From Actinotalea subterranea (lineage in GTDB: Bacteria > Actinomycetota > Actinomycetes > Actinomycetales > Cellulomonadaceae): a DNA stretch of 64,000 nt. The notes under the pieces were generated by a model. The model was not told the origin of the DNA. It saw only the letters and a program-made list of their open reading frames with translations, and ran no database searches. Made by a program: the position numbers and the translations under genes. Every line of letters starts with the position of its first letter. Position 1 is the first letter of the stretch. The stretch covers positions 248,001-312,000 of the forward strand of contig NZ_VTTP01000002.1 of the NCBI RefSeq assembly GCF_008364845.1. The letters run 5' to 3'. Shown here one piece after another: positions 26,715 through 36,047 of this stretch.

Positions 26715-26728
26715 GGGACCTTGGTCCC
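26715..26728. promoter_or_regulatory. DevR/DosR-box-like palindrome upstream of cydA
   Basis: GGGACCTTGGTCCC, a perfect 14-bp palindrome matching the GGGAC-N4-GTCCC core of the mycobacterial DosR box. Its centre lies about 42 bases before the predicted cydA start site, directly next to the -35, as for a class II activator. Confidence 0.6.
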
Positions 26729-26734
26729 TCTTTG

Positions 26735-26749
26735 GTGACGGGGCGTCAC
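26735..26749. promoter_or_regulatory. Second palindrome upstream of cydA
   Basis: GTGACG-GGG-CGTCAC, a perfect inverted repeat centred 20 bases upstream of the DevR-box-like site. It resembles a Crp/Rex-type half-site pair, but with odd spacing. The regulator is unknown. Confidence 0.45.
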
Positions 26750-27069
26750 ATCCTGCCGGGTGCCACGGGCGACGCGTGGTGCGTGTCCCAGGCGTGGCGC
26801 CGCCGTGGCGGACGGCCGTCCCTGTGCGATACTGACGCCGGCTGCACGGGTCGCCACACCGTCCCGAAGGCCGACGACGTTTCCGCTGGACATGGTCCGC
26901 GGCACGCCGCGCGCCGCCGTCATCGCCGATGACATGGCAGGCGCCGTCGCCGCCCGCCCGTCCAGCCAGACGACACCGACGACTTCCGTCGCGGGGCGCG
27001 ATGCGCACGCGACGACCGAACCGCCCGACGGCCGGCGAGTGTGGACAGCCAGCGGGCTTGGAGCACCTC
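26750..27069. other. Gene-free stretch and leader before the RNase E gene
   Basis: About 320 bases without a credible gene. GATACT near 26827 is a possible -10, which would give the RNase E transcript a 5' leader of over 200 bases; long leaders on rne are known to serve autoregulation in other bacteria. I see no conserved riboswitch fold. Confidence 0.4.
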
Positions 27070-30000
27070 GTGACGAACGAGAACATCTCAGCGGACGACC
27101 GTTCGGCAGCACCGGAGCAGGCCCCAGCGGCTCCCGCGCGGCGCACCCGGGCCCGCCGGGCGACGACCGGCGTGACCACTCCGGCGAGCGCCACGCCCGA
27201 CGCGCCGGTGGAGGTCGAGCCGACCGCCGCCACCAAGCGCCCCGCACGCACCCGGGGCGCCGCGCGCGGCGCCCGGGCAGGTGCGACCGGTGCTCAGACC
27301 GACGCCCCCGCCACCGAGGACCTCGCGGCGGCCGCGGCGGCCCCGGTCGAGACCCCCGCGGCGAGCGCGCCCGCCGAGACGCAGCAGACCGTCGCCAAGG
27401 CCCCGCGCTCGCGGAGCCGTCGGGCCACGGCGCCCGTGACCGAGCCGGGCTCTGACGCCCCGCGCACGGCCGAGGCCGTCGCCCCCGCCGCGCCCGAGGC
27501 GAGCACGCAGGCCACGACCGCGGCGGTGGCGCCCGCGCAGGCGTCGGCAGCGGGCTCTGAGGAGACGACCGCGCGTCCGCGCCGCAGCCGGCGTGCGACC
27601 TCGGGCGTCGCGCGCGCCGGGGCGCCCGCCCATGCGGCTCCTGAGGCTCAGGCGACCTCCGAGGTGCAGGCGCCCGCTGAGGCGGCGACGACGCCTCAGG
27701 AGGCAGTCGTGACCGGCGAGGCGGCGTCTGCCGCGGCCGGTGACGAGGGCTCGACGCGTCCCTCCCGCAGGCGCGGCACGCGCTCGGGCCGGGGCGCCGC
27801 AGCTGCTCCGCTCGAGGTGCCCGCCGCGACGGACGAGCCGTCCGTGGCGGACGCGACGGACGGCGAGGCCGCCGCACCCGTCGAGGCGCCGAGCGAGACC
27901 GCCCGTCGCGGGCGTGGTGGTCGGCGCCGTCAGGAGCCCACGCTGGACGTGTTCGCCGCGCTGGGCGCCGACCGTCCTGCGCCCGTCAGCGACCCCGGTG
28001 CCGCGGCCGAGGACGACGCCGAGACCGAGGGTGACGCCGAGGACGCGGTCGAGGAGACGCCGCGCCGGCCCGCGACGGCGCTCCTCTTCCAGGCCCCGGA
28101 GCCGACGAGCCGTCCCCGCCGGCGCCGCGCGCAGGCCCCGGCCGGACCGCCGCGCCTCGAGGACGAGCACGCGGACGCCGCGGTGCCCGACGAGGAGTCC
28201 GTCGAGGACGACGTCCTCGACCTCACGGACGCGACCGCGGAGACCGACGAGACGCCGGGTGCCGACACCGACGCCGACGAGCCGGCGGACGACGACGAGC
28301 AGGACGGCGGCCCGCGTCGTCGCCGTCGCCGCGGCGGCCGCGGTCGCCGCAGCCGCTCGGGCGCGGGCGACCGTGCCGATGCGGGCGAGGGCGACGACGC
28401 GCACGACGGCGAGGAGGCGCCCGCCGGACGCGGCCGGGGCACCGCCGCGGCGGGCGACGACCAGGGCGAGCAGGACGACCGGGACGACGCGGACGAGGCG
28501 GGCGACACCGAGGACGGCGAGGAGGGCGGCAGCGCCTCGAGCCGGCGTCGTCGGCGGCGCCGTCGTGCCACGCGGGGTGACGGCGACACGGCCGACGAGC
28601 CCGCCGGCGCTGCGACGTCGGGCCGGACCCGCTCGCGCGCCGGCCGGACCGGCTCCGACGAGGTCACCGCCCTCAAGGGCTCCACGCGCCTCGAGGCCAA
28701 GCGCCAGCGCAGGCGCGAGGGCCGCGACGCCGGGCGCCGCCGCACCATCGTGACGGAGGCGGAGTTCCTGGCGCGCCGCGAGGCGGTCGAGCGCTCGATG
28801 ATCGTGCGCGAGTCGCAGGGACGCGTGCAGATCGCGGTGCTCGAGGACGGGGTCCTCGTCGAGCACTTCGTGTCCCGCTCCGCCCAGAACGGGCAGAGCT
28901 CGATGGCGGGGAACGTCTACCTCGGTCGGGTGCAGAACGTGCTGCCGAGCATGGAGGCGGCGTTCGTCGACGTCGGCAAGGGCCGCAACGCCGTGCTCTA
29001 CGCGGGCGAGGTCAACTGGGACGCCGCCGGCCTCGAGGGGCAGCCGCGTCGCATCGAGCAGGCCCTGAAGTCCGGCGACTCGGTCCTCGTGCAGGTCACG
29101 AAGGACCCGATCGGGCACAAGGGTGCGCGGCTCACGTCGCAGATCACGCTCGCCGGCCGGTACCTGGTCTACGTCCCGTCGGGCGGCATGACCGGGATCT
29201 CGCGCAAGCTCCCCGAGAACGAGCGTGCGCGCCTGAAGAAGCTGCTCAAGGAGATCGTGCCGGACGCCGCGGGCGTCATCGTGCGGACCGCCGCGGAGGG
29301 TGCGTCGGAGGACGAGCTGCGCCGTGACGTCCAGCGCCTCCAGGACCAGTGGGCCGCGATCGAGAAGAAGGTCAAGACCGCGTCCGCGCCGGCGCTGCTC
29401 CAGGGCGAGCCGGACATGGCGATCCGCGTGGTCCGGGACATCTTCAACGACGACTTCAGCTCGCTCGTCGTCCAGGGCGACGACGCGTGGTCGATGATCT
29501 CGGAGTACGTCTCGGCCATGGCGCCGGACCTCGCCCCCAAGGTCAGCCGGTGGACGGGCAGCGGTGACGTGTTCGGCGCCCACCGCATCGACGAGCAGCT
29601 CGCCAAGGGGATGGACCGCAAGGTGTGGCTCCCGTCGGGCGGCTCGCTCGTGATCGACCGCACCGAGGCGATGACCGTCGTCGACGTCAACACCGGCAAG
29701 TTCACGGGCTCGGGCGGGACGCTCGAGGAGACGGTCACGCGCAACAACCTCGAGGCCGCCGAGGAGATCGTCCGCCAGCTCCGGCTGCGGGACATCGGCG
29801 GCATCATCGTCATCGACTTCATCGACATGGTGCTCGAGTCCAACCGTGACCTGGTGCTGCGACGGCTCGTCGAGTGCCTGGGCCGTGACCGGACCAAGCA
29901 CCAGGTCGCCGAGGTCACGTCGCTCGGCCTCGTCCAGATGACCCGCAAGCGCGTCGGCCAGGGCCTCGTCGAGGCCTTCAGCGAGACGTGCGAGCACTGC

Positions 30001-30519
30001 AACGGGCGCGGGTTCATCGTGCACAGCGAACCGGTCGACAAGATCGCCGTCGAGCCCGAGCCCGCCCGGCCGACGGGTGGCGAGGAGCCGAAGCGCTCGC
30101 GCCGCAAGAAGGGTGCGGCACCCGTGGCCGCGCCGGTGAGCGTCCCGGTGCTCCCCGAGGCCCGTGAGGCGGTCAAGGCCACCCTCGCGACCATCGCTGC
30201 GGCCGCGGCCCACGCCCACGAGCACGCGCACGACGACGCGGACCACGACGACGCCCGGCAGGACGAGGCCGAGCACGGAGATGTCGAGCACAGCGACGCC
30301 GGGCAGGGCGACGTCGAGCAGAGCGACGTCGAGCACAGCGACGCCGAGCACAGCGACGTCGAGCACAGCGACGTCGAGCAGAGCGATGCCGAGCAGAGCG
30401 ACGAGCCCGCGGACGCGGGCGTCGACCTCGTGCTCGGGGAGGTGACCGCAGCCGCGTCGACCGACCCGGCGAACCTCGCGGGCCTCTCCGGTCCGGACGA
30501 GGAGACCGAGCAGTCCTGA
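27070..30519 (+). CDS. rne: Ribonuclease E/G family protein
   Basis: Endoribonuclease that starts mRNA decay and matures rRNA, 1149 residues. The first 560 or so residues are disordered, Ala/Glu/Arg/Pro-rich, with Arg-rich blocks such as RRRRRRGGRGRRSRSGAG, an order typical of actinobacteria where the catalytic core is C-terminal. The core has an S1-like RNA-binding part (GNVYLGRVQNVLPSMEAAFVD), the metal-binding aspartates in VVDVNTGKF and IIVIDFIDM, and the zinc-link CEHCNGRGF. A Lys/Arg stretch and an acidic tail follow, with eight copies of a five-residue repeat (30280-30399). GTG 27070 follows TTGGAG. A strong terminator lies downstream. Confidence 0.92.
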   Translation: MTNENISADDRSAAPEQAPAAPARRTRARRATTGVTTPASATPDAPVEVEPTAATKRPARTRGAARGARAGATGAQTDAPATEDLAAAAAAPVETPAASAPAETQQTVAKAPRSRSRRATAPVTEPGSDAPRTAEAVAPAAPEASTQATTAAVAPAQASAAGSEETTARPRRSRRATSGVARAGAPAHAAPEAQATSEVQAPAEAATTPQEAVVTGEAASAAAGDEGSTRPSRRRGTRSGRGAAAAPLEVPAATDEPSVADATDGEAAAPVEAPSETARRGRGGRRRQEPTLDVFAALGADRPAPVSDPGAAAEDDAETEGDAEDAVEETPRRPATALLFQAPEPTSRPRRRRAQAPAGPPRLEDEHADAAVPDEESVEDDVLDLTDATAETDETPGADTDADEPADDDEQDGGPRRRRRRGGRGRRSRSGAGDRADAGEGDDAHDGEEAPAGRGRGTAAAGDDQGEQDDRDDADEAGDTEDGEEGGSASSRRRRRRRRATRGDGDTADEPAGAATSGRTRSRAGRTGSDEVTALKGSTRLEAKRQRRREGRDAGRRRTIVTEAEFLARREAVERSMIVRESQGRVQIAVLEDGVLVEHFVSRSAQNGQSSMAGNVYLGRVQNVLPSMEAAFVDVGKGRNAVLYAGEVNWDAAGLEGQPRRIEQALKSGDSVLVQVTKDPIGHKGARLTSQITLAGRYLVYVPSGGMTGISRKLPENERARLKKLLKEIVPDAAGVIVRTAAEGASEDELRRDVQRLQDQWAAIEKKVKTASAPALLQGEPDMAIRVVRDIFNDDFSSLVVQGDDAWSMISEYVSAMAPDLAPKVSRWTGSGDVFGAHRIDEQLAKGMDRKVWLPSGGSLVIDRTEAMTVVDVNTGKFTGSGGTLEETVTRNNLEAAEEIVRQLRLRDIGGIIVIDFIDMVLESNRDLVLRRLVECLGRDRTKHQVAEVTSLGLVQMTRKRVGQGLVEAFSETCEHCNGRGFIVHSEPVDKIAVEPEPARPTGGEEPKRSRRKKGAAPVAAPVSVPVLPEAREAVKATLATIAAAAAHAHEHAHDDADHDDARQDEAEHGDVEHSDAGQGDVEQSDVEHSDAEHSDVEHSDVEQSDAEQSDEPADAGVDLVLGEVTAAASTDPANLAGLSGPDEETEQS
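30280..30399 (+). repeat. 15-bp tandem repeat in the RNase E tail
   Basis: Eight in-frame units encoding D(V/A)(E/G)(H/Q)(S/G), for example DVEHS and DVEQS, consensus GACGTCGAGCACAGC. The near identity of neighbouring units at third codon positions points to recent slippage or unequal exchange. Confidence 0.9.
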
Positions 30520-30560
30520 CGCGTGGCGCGCTCGCGCGCCCCACGCGTGTCACGTCCCAC

Positions 30561-30594
30561 GGGCCGGCCGTCGCTGCACCGCGACGGCCGGCCC
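30561..30594 (+). terminator. Terminator of the RNase E gene
   Basis: Perfect 14-bp stem, arms GGGCCGGCCGTCGC (30561-30574) and its complement (30581-30594), 6-base loop. A weaker bulged hairpin built on ACGCGTGG/CCACGCGT precedes it at about 30520-30549. Confidence 0.85.
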
Positions 30595-30692
30595 CTGGCG
30601 TGTCGGGCGGGCCTGCGCCCGGGCGTGCCCGGGGCCCGGGTAGGATGGCAACACCTCGGGACATCAGGTACCCGCGGGGGCGGCCGCTCCAT

Positions 30693-30722
30693 TTGACCGT
30701 TGGGCGTCGGCTTCCGTACTCT
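30693..30722 (+). promoter_or_regulatory. Predicted rplU promoter
   Basis: TTGACC (30693-30698), 18-base spacer, TACTCT (30717-30722). This leaves a leader of about 145 bases before rplU, which could hold ribosomal-protein autoregulation; I do not recognise a known fold. Confidence 0.6.
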
Positions 30723-30873
30723 GGAACGTCGGTGCGCCGTGTGCGCGCCGCTTCCACGTGCCCCATTCCCACGTGCCCCGAGACCTGGACCTCAGATCGA
30801 GGCCTGTCACGGTGCGCCGAATGCCGGGCCCGTCGCAGGCCCGTCGCAGACGCGAGAAGACGTACGAGTAGAG

Positions 30874-31194
30874 ATGAGCAGCAACGTGGTGTACGCGATC
30901 GTCAAGGCTGGTGGCCGCCAGGAGAAGGTGTCGGTCGGCGACGTCGTCGTCGTGGACCGACTGTCCGGTGACACCGGCTCGACCGTCCAGCTGCCCGCCC
31001 TCCTGCTCGTCGACGGGGAGAAGGTGACCTCCGACGCCGCGGCGCTCGCGAAGATCACGGTCACCGCGGAGATCGTCCGGGACGAGAAGGGCCCGAAGAT
31101 CGACATCCTCAAGTACAAGAACAAGACCGGCTACCGCAAGCGCATGGGTCACCGGCAGAAGCTGACCCGCCTGAAGGTCACCGGCATCAAGTGA
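30874..31194 (+). CDS. rplU: 50S ribosomal protein L21
   Basis: A 106-residue large-subunit protein: [26 protein letters not shown], then [24 protein letters not shown] (in parts) and LTRLKVTGI, the L21 C-terminal signature. ATG 30874 is used; GTG codons at 30886 and 30889 would give the more usual (M)VYAIV start and cannot be excluded. First gene of rplU-rpmA, followed by the obgE-proB-proA run. Confidence 0.95.
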   Translation: MSSNVVYAIVKAGGRQEKVSVGDVVVVDRLSGDTGSTVQLPALLLVDGEKVTSDAAALAKITVTAEIVRDEKGPKIDILKYKNKTGYRKRMGHRQKLTRLKVTGIK

Positions 31195-31201
31195 CCCGCC
31201 A

Positions 31202-31221
31202 GGCGGCCGCTCGCGGCCGCC
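31202..31221 (+). terminator. Hairpin between rplU and rpmA
   Basis: GGCGGCCGC (31202-31210) and GCGGCCGCC (31213-31221). It may be a partial terminator or a processing/stability element that sets the ratio of the two proteins. Confidence 0.5.
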
Positions 31222-31269
31222 GGTGAGTCCTCCTCCTCTCCTCACGCACCGCACGAAAGCAGGTCTGTC

Positions 31270-31527
31270 ATGGCACACAAGAAGGGCGCCAGCTCCTCGC
31301 GGAACGGCCGCGACTCCAACGCGCAGCGCCTCGGCGTCAAGCGCTTCGGCGGTCAGGTCGTCAACGCGGGCGAGATCATCGTGCGCCAGCGCGGGACCCA
31401 CTTCCACCCCGGCGTCAACGTGGGCCGTGGCGGCGACGACACGCTGTTCGCGCTCGCTGCCGGTGCCGTCCAGTTCGGCGTCCGTCGTGGCCGCAAGGTC
31501 ATCGACATCGTGACGGCCGACGCCTGA
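31270..31527 (+). CDS. rpmA: 50S ribosomal protein L27
   Basis: An 85-residue protein with the complete L27 N-terminus [21 protein letters not shown], which reaches into the peptidyl-transferase centre, then [23 protein letters not shown]. No N-terminal extension of the kind cleaved in Firmicutes. Followed by a strong terminator. Confidence 0.97.
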   Translation: MAHKKGASSSRNGRDSNAQRLGVKRFGGQVVNAGEIIVRQRGTHFHPGVNVGRGGDDTLFALAAGAVQFGVRRGRKVIDIVTADA

Positions 31528-31539
31528 TCTCATCCTCCA

Positions 31540-31572
31540 CGAAGGGGCGCACCGGATCGGTGCGCCCCTTCG
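31540..31572 (+). terminator. Terminator of rplU-rpmA
   Basis: Perfect 15-bp stem with a 3-base loop, arms 31540-31554 (CGAAGGGGCGCACCG) and 31558-31572, 12 bases after the rpmA stop. Confidence 0.88.
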
Positions 31573-31631
31573 TCGTCCCGCAGGTCCTGCGGGGCACCCA
31601 CCTGTCATGAACGCCGAGAGAGGAGCACGCC

Positions 31632-33155
31632 GTGGCTACGTTCGTCGACCGCGTCGTCCTGCACGCGACCGGCGGTGACGGCGGGAACGGGTGCGCCTCG
31701 ATCCGCCGCGAGAAGTTCAAGCCGCTCGCCGGGCCCGACGGGGGCAACGGCGGCGACGGCGGCGACGTCGTCCTCGAGGTGGACCACCAGGTGACCACCC
31801 TGCTGGAGTTCCACCACTCGCCGCACAAGCACGCGCCGTCGGGGACCCAGGGCATGGGCGACGACCGCCAGGGCGCCACAGGGCACGAGCTCGTGCTCAA
31901 GGTGCCCGACGGGACCGTCGTGAAGTCCAGCACCGGAGAGGTCCTCGCGGACCTCGTGGGCGAGGGCTCCCGCTACGTCATCGCCGCAGGCGGCCGCGGC
32001 GGCCTCGGCAACGCGGCGATCGCCTCGCCGCGCCGCAAGGCCCCCGGGTTCGCGCTGCTCGGCGAGCCGGGCGAGACGCGGGACGTCGTGCTCGAGCTCA
32101 AGACGATCGCCGACGTCGCGCTCGTCGGCTACCCGAGCGCCGGGAAGTCCAGCCTCGTCGCGGCCATCTCCGCCGCGCGGCCCAAGATCGCCGACTACCC
32201 CTTCACGACGCTCGTGCCGAACCTGGGCGTCGTCCAGGCCGGGTCCGCGCGCTACACCGTCGCCGACGTCCCCGGGCTCATCCCGGGGGCGAGCGAGGGC
32301 AAGGGGCTCGGCCTGGAGTTCCTGCGGCACGTCGAGCGGTGCGCCGTGCTGGTGCACGTCCTGGACTGCGCGACGCTCGAGCCGGACCGGGACCCGATCA
32401 GCGACCTCGACGTCATCGAGGCCGAGCTCGCCGCCTACGCGGGCGACCTCGAGATCGCCGGCGGCGAGGTCCCCCTGACCGAGCGCCCCCGCCTCGTCGT
32501 GCTCAACAAGGTCGACGTCCCCGAGGCACGTGACCTCGCCGAGCTCGTCCGGCCCGAGCTCGAGGCGCGCGGGCTGCGCGTGTTCGAGATCTCCGCCGCG
32601 AGCCACGAGGGCCTCCGGCCGCTCACGTTCGCGCTCGCCGAGCTCGTCGGCCAGGCGCGTGAGGCCGCCCGCTCCGTCGTGCCCGCACGGATCGTCCTGC
32701 GCCCCAAGGCCGTCGACGACACCGGCTTCACCGTGACCCGCCGCGAGAACGGCGACCGCGTGTGGTTCGAGGTGCGCGGGCAGAAGCCCGAGCGCTGGGT
32801 GCGCCAGACCGAGTTCTCGAACGACGAGGCCGTGGGCTACCTCGCCGACCGCCTCGCGCGGCTCGGCGTCGAGGAGAAGCTGTTCGCCGCGGGTGCGACG
32901 CCCGGTGCGGAGGTCGTGATCGGCGCGGGGGACGACGCCGTCGTCTTCGACTGGGAGCCCACCCTGCTCACCGGCTCGGAGCTGCTCGGCGGTCCGCGCG
33001 GCACGGACCTGAGGCTCGAGGACTCGGCGCGCCCCACACGCGCGGCCCGTCGTCAGGAGTACAAGGAACGTATGGACGCCAAGGCCGAGGCGCGGTCCGA
33101 GCTGTGGACCGAGCGGGAGGCCGGGCACTGGACCGACCCCGAGAAGGACGTGTGA
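31632..33155 (+). CDS. obgE: GTPase Obg
   Basis: Ribosome-associated GTPase acting in 50S assembly and stress control. The 507-residue protein has the glycine-rich Obg fold (1-158: [25 protein letters not shown]..., [12 protein letters not shown]), a G domain with P-loop [10 protein letters not shown], switch region [13 protein letters not shown]3 DVPGLI and G4 NKVD, and a C-terminal OCT domain (about 345-425, [19 protein letters not shown]). A charged tail of about 65 residues follows. GTG start; the stop overlaps the proB start (GTGA). Confidence 0.96.
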   Translation: MATFVDRVVLHATGGDGGNGCASIRREKFKPLAGPDGGNGGDGGDVVLEVDHQVTTLLEFHHSPHKHAPSGTQGMGDDRQGATGHELVLKVPDGTVVKSSTGEVLADLVGEGSRYVIAAGGRGGLGNAAIASPRRKAPGFALLGEPGETRDVVLELKTIADVALVGYPSAGKSSLVAAISAARPKIADYPFTTLVPNLGVVQAGSARYTVADVPGLIPGASEGKGLGLEFLRHVERCAVLVHVLDCATLEPDRDPISDLDVIEAELAAYAGDLEIAGGEVPLTERPRLVVLNKVDVPEARDLAELVRPELEARGLRVFEISAASHEGLRPLTFALAELVGQAREAARSVVPARIVLRPKAVDDTGFTVTRRENGDRVWFEVRGQKPERWVRQTEFSNDEAVGYLADRLARLGVEEKLFAAGATPGAEVVIGAGDDAVVFDWEPTLLTGSELLGGPRGTDLRLEDSARPTRAARRQEYKERMDAKAEARSELWTEREAGHWTDPEKDV

Positions 33156-34270
33156 CCGATCGCTCGCTGATCTCCTCGGCGGCGCGGGTCGTCGTCAAGG
33201 TCGGGTCCTCGTCCCTCACGGGCGACGACGGCCACCTCGACGTGCCCGCGCTCCAACGCCTCGTGGGCGTCCTCGCCGAGCGCCGTGCGTCCGGCGGCCA
33301 GGTGGTGCTCGTGACGTCGGGCGCGATCGCCGCAGGGCTCGCCCCGCTCGGGCTCACGAGCCGGCCTCGTGACCTGGCGACCGCGCAGGCGACCGCCTCG
33401 GTCGGCCAGGGCCTGCTCGTCGCCCGCTACACGCAGGCCTTCGCGGCGCACGGCATCCGCGTCGGACAGGTCCTCCTGACGGCCGAGGACACCGTGCGGC
33501 GCGGGCACTACCGGAACGCCCAGCGCGCCCTCGAGCGGCTGCTGGGGCTCGGCGTCGTGCCGATCGTCAACGAGAACGACACGGTCGCGACCGACGAGAT
33601 CCGGTTCGGTGACAACGACAGGCTCGCTGCGCTCGTCTCGCACCTCGTCCGGGCCGACGCGATGGTCCTCCTGACCGACGTCGACGCGCTCTACGACGGT
33701 CCGCCCTCGCGCCCCGGAGCCCGCCGGATCAGCGAGGTGCGCAGCCCCGCGGACCTCGACGGCATCGACGTAAGCGTGCGGGGGAGCGCCGTCGGGACGG
33801 GCGGCATGGTCACGAAGCTCGCGTCCGTCGCCATCGCGACCGGGTCGGGCATCCCCGTCGTGCTGACGTCTGCCCAGCAGGCCGCGGAGGCGCTCGCCGG
33901 GGAACCCGTCGGTACGTGGTTCGCGGCGACCGGCCGGCGCCGGTCCACCCGCATGCTCTGGCTCGCGCACGCCGCGACGACCCAGGGACGGCTCGTGCTG
34001 GACGACGGCGCCGTGCGGGCCGTCGTCGACCGCCGCATGTCGCTCCTGCCCGCGGGCATCACGGCGGTCGAGGGCGCGTTCGAGGCCGGTGACCCGGTCG
34101 AGCTCGTGACGTCGGCCGGTGGTGTCGTCGGCCGGGGCCTCGTGGCCTTCTCGGCCGGAGAGCTGCCCGGCCTGCTCGGACGCTCGACCCACGACCTGCG
34201 CGAGGAGCTCGGCGAGGGGTACGACCGGGAGGTCGTCCACCGCGACGACCTCGTGCTCGCGCGCCGCTGA
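33152..34270 (+). CDS. proB: Glutamate 5-kinase
   Basis: Phosphorylates glutamate, the first step of proline synthesis. The 372-residue protein has the amino-acid-kinase N-terminus [13 protein letters not shown], the active-site motifs VTSGAIAAG and [18 protein letters not shown], and [11 protein letters not shown]-terminal PUA domain follows (about 280-365, [12 protein letters not shown]...[15 protein letters not shown]). GTG start overlapping the obgE stop by four bases. The next step, proA, follows after 62 bases. Confidence 0.95.
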   Translation: MTDRSLISSAARVVVKVGSSSLTGDDGHLDVPALQRLVGVLAERRASGGQVVLVTSGAIAAGLAPLGLTSRPRDLATAQATASVGQGLLVARYTQAFAAHGIRVGQVLLTAEDTVRRGHYRNAQRALERLLGLGVVPIVNENDTVATDEIRFGDNDRLAALVSHLVRADAMVLLTDVDALYDGPPSRPGARRISEVRSPADLDGIDVSVRGSAVGTGGMVTKLASVAIATGSGIPVVLTSAQQAAEALAGEPVGTWFAATGRRRSTRMLWLAHAATTQGRLVLDDGAVRAVVDRRMSLLPAGITAVEGAFEAGDPVELVTSAGGVVGRGLVAFSAGELPGLLGRSTHDLREELGEGYDREVVHRDDLVLARR

Positions 34271-34281
34271 GCGTCTGACCG

Positions 34282-34315
34282 GGGCGGCGGACGCCCGCGG
34301 GGGGTGTCCGCGCCC
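34282..34315 (+). terminator. Hairpin between proB and proA
   Basis: Ten base pairs with one bulged G: arms 34282-34292 and 34306-34315. It probably ends the obgE-proB transcript, since proA has its own -10. Confidence 0.5.
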
Positions 34316-34332
34316 GGAGCTATCCTGCGGCC

Positions 34333-35670
34333 ATGAGCACGGCGACCCCCCTGCACCCCGCACCCGAGCCCGCCGAGCACGCGGAGCCCGCCGACGCCGC
34401 TCCGCCCGGCGTCGAGGACGCGGTGCGCGCCGTCGCGCGACGCGCCCGGGTCGCCGCACGGGTCCTCGCGGGTGCGACCCGGGCCACCAAGGACGCCGCC
34501 CTGCACGCCATGGCCGACGCGCTCGTGGCCGCGACCCCCGAGATCGTCAGCGCGAACGCGGTCGACCTCGAGCGCGGACAGGCCGACGGCGTCTCGGCCG
34601 GTCTCCTGGACCGGCTCGCGCTCGACCCCCAGCGGATCGGGGCCATCGCGCAGGCGCTCCGTGACCTCGCGGCGCTGCCCGACCCGGTCGGCGAGGTCGT
34701 GCGCGGCTCGACCCTGCCGAACGGTCTCCGGCTGCGGCAGGTGCGGGTCCCGCTCGGCGTCGTCGGCATGATCTACGAGGCACGGCCGAACGTGACGGTG
34801 GACGCCGCAGGGCTGGCCCTCAAGAGCGGGAACGCGGCGATCCTCCGCGGCGGGTCCGCAGCGTCCGGCTCGAACACGGTCATCGTGGGCGTCCTGGCCG
34901 CCGCGCTCGAGTCCGTCGGGCTCCCGGCCGACGCCGTGCAGTCGATCGACTCCTACGGCAGGCCCGGGGCCGTCGCGCTCATGCACGCACGCGGGCTCGT
35001 CGACCTGCTGGTGCCGCGAGGCGGTGCGGACCTCATCCAGACGGTGGTGCGCGAGGCCACCGTCCCTGTCGTCGAGACGGGCGTCGGGAACTGCCACGTC
35101 TACGTCGACGCGAGCGCGGACCCGGCGATGGCCCTGCCGATCCTGCTCAACTCCAAGACGCAGCGCGTCGGCGTGTGCAACGCGGCCGAGACGCTCCTGG
35201 TCCACGCCGACGCCGCGCCGGGCTTCCTGCCGTCGGCGCTCGCCGCGCTCTCCGCAGCCGGCGTCGTGATCCACGGCGACGAGCGGACTGCCGCCCTCGC
35301 GCCGGCGGACGTGGCAGTGGTGCCCGCGACCGACGTCGACTGGGCGACGGAGTACCTGTCGCTCGACCTCGCGGTGCGCGTCGTCGACGACATCGACCAG
35401 GCCGTCGAGCACATCCGCACGTGGTCGTCAGGCCACACCGAGGCGATCGTCACGCGTGACCTCGCCTCGTCCGAGCGGTTCGTCGCGGACGTGGACTCGG
35501 CCGCCGTCATCGTCAACGCCTCCACGCGTTTCACGGACGGCGGGCAGTTCGGCCTCGGTGCCGAGATCGGCATCTCGACGCAGAAGATGCACGCGCGCGG
35601 GCCCATGGGCCTGCCGGAGCTGACGACGACGCAGTGGGTGGTGCACGGCGAGGGCCAGATCCGCGCCTGA
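34333..35670 (+). CDS. proA: Gamma-glutamyl phosphate reductase
   Basis: NADPH-dependent reduction of gamma-glutamyl phosphate to glutamate semialdehyde, second step of proline synthesis. The 445-residue aldehyde-dehydrogenase-fold protein has [19 protein letters not shown], the [13 protein letters not shown] cofactor region, and the catalytic cysteine in [35 protein letters not shown] is at the C-terminus. About 30 N-terminal residues rich in Pro, Glu and Ala precede the domain. ATG lies 6 bases after TATCCT (34321-34326), a leaderless arrangement. Confidence 0.96.
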   Translation: MSTATPLHPAPEPAEHAEPADAAPPGVEDAVRAVARRARVAARVLAGATRATKDAALHAMADALVAATPEIVSANAVDLERGQADGVSAGLLDRLALDPQRIGAIAQALRDLAALPDPVGEVVRGSTLPNGLRLRQVRVPLGVVGMIYEARPNVTVDAAGLALKSGNAAILRGGSAASGSNTVIVGVLAAALESVGLPADAVQSIDSYGRPGAVALMHARGLVDLLVPRGGADLIQTVVREATVPVVETGVGNCHVYVDASADPAMALPILLNSKTQRVGVCNAAETLLVHADAAPGFLPSALAALSAAGVVIHGDERTAALAPADVAVVPATDVDWATEYLSLDLAVRVVDDIDQAVEHIRTWSSGHTEAIVTRDLASSERFVADVDSAAVIVNASTRFTDGGQFGLGAEIGISTQKMHARGPMGLPELTTTQWVVHGEGQIRA

Positions 35671-35845
35671 ACCCGCGCCGGCCGCGCCCGCGGCCGCGTG
35701 AGGGGGTCACGACGGGCCCCGTGGCCGTGGCAACTCACCCGTACGGCCGTCGTGCCGCCGACGGGTCGACCCGCGGGACGTGCGACACTGGAGGACCGCT
35801 GTGCCCGCCCGCGCACGCGGTGAGACGAGAGCCCAGGAGGTCGAC

Positions 35846-35995
35846 GTGCACGCTGTCCTGCTCGCCGCCGAGGAGTCCGCCGAGGCCGCGACCCTCGCCA
35901 TCCCGCCGGTCGGAGTCGGCCTCGCCGCCTTCGGGGCGCTCATGGTCCTGCTGGCCGCGACGTATGCCTTCCGCAGCGTCGGACTGCGCCACTGA
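35846..35995 (+). CDS. 49-residue single-span membrane protein between proA and nadD
   Basis: Tiny protein with one hydrophobic segment (about 18-40, [23 protein letters not shown]), an acidic N-terminus ([12 protein letters not shown]) and a basic end (RSVGLRH), so the C-terminus is probably inside the cell. GTG start 5 bases after a perfect AGGAGG (35835-35840), which makes translation convincing. Similar small membrane proteins occupy the same place in related actinobacteria. Function unknown. It is followed by nadD after 52 bases. Confidence 0.75.
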   Translation: MHAVLLAAEESAEAATLAIPPVGVGLAAFGALMVLLAATYAFRSVGLRH

Positions 35996-36047
35996 CCGAC
36001 GTCCAGGAGGAACGACCCGCCACGTGCAGCCCGGAGGAACGCAGCGG

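Noticed and set aside
26750-27069. A small gene upstream of RNase E
   Set aside because: Open frames here have no ribosome binding site and no recognisable product; a leader is more likely.
27088-30366. Open frame of over 1000 codons antisense to the RNase E gene
   Set aside because: It mirrors the codon pattern of rne, has no domain or ribosome binding site, and vanishes as a candidate once the catalytic motifs of RNase E are read on the plus strand.
30280-30399. Short regular repeats considered as a CRISPR array
   Set aside because: Units are contiguous without spacers and stay in frame with the coding sequence; no cas genes are near.
30729-30873. rplU leader as a known L21 leader RNA
   Set aside because: I could not identify the fold of any described L21 leader; only a long leader is supported.
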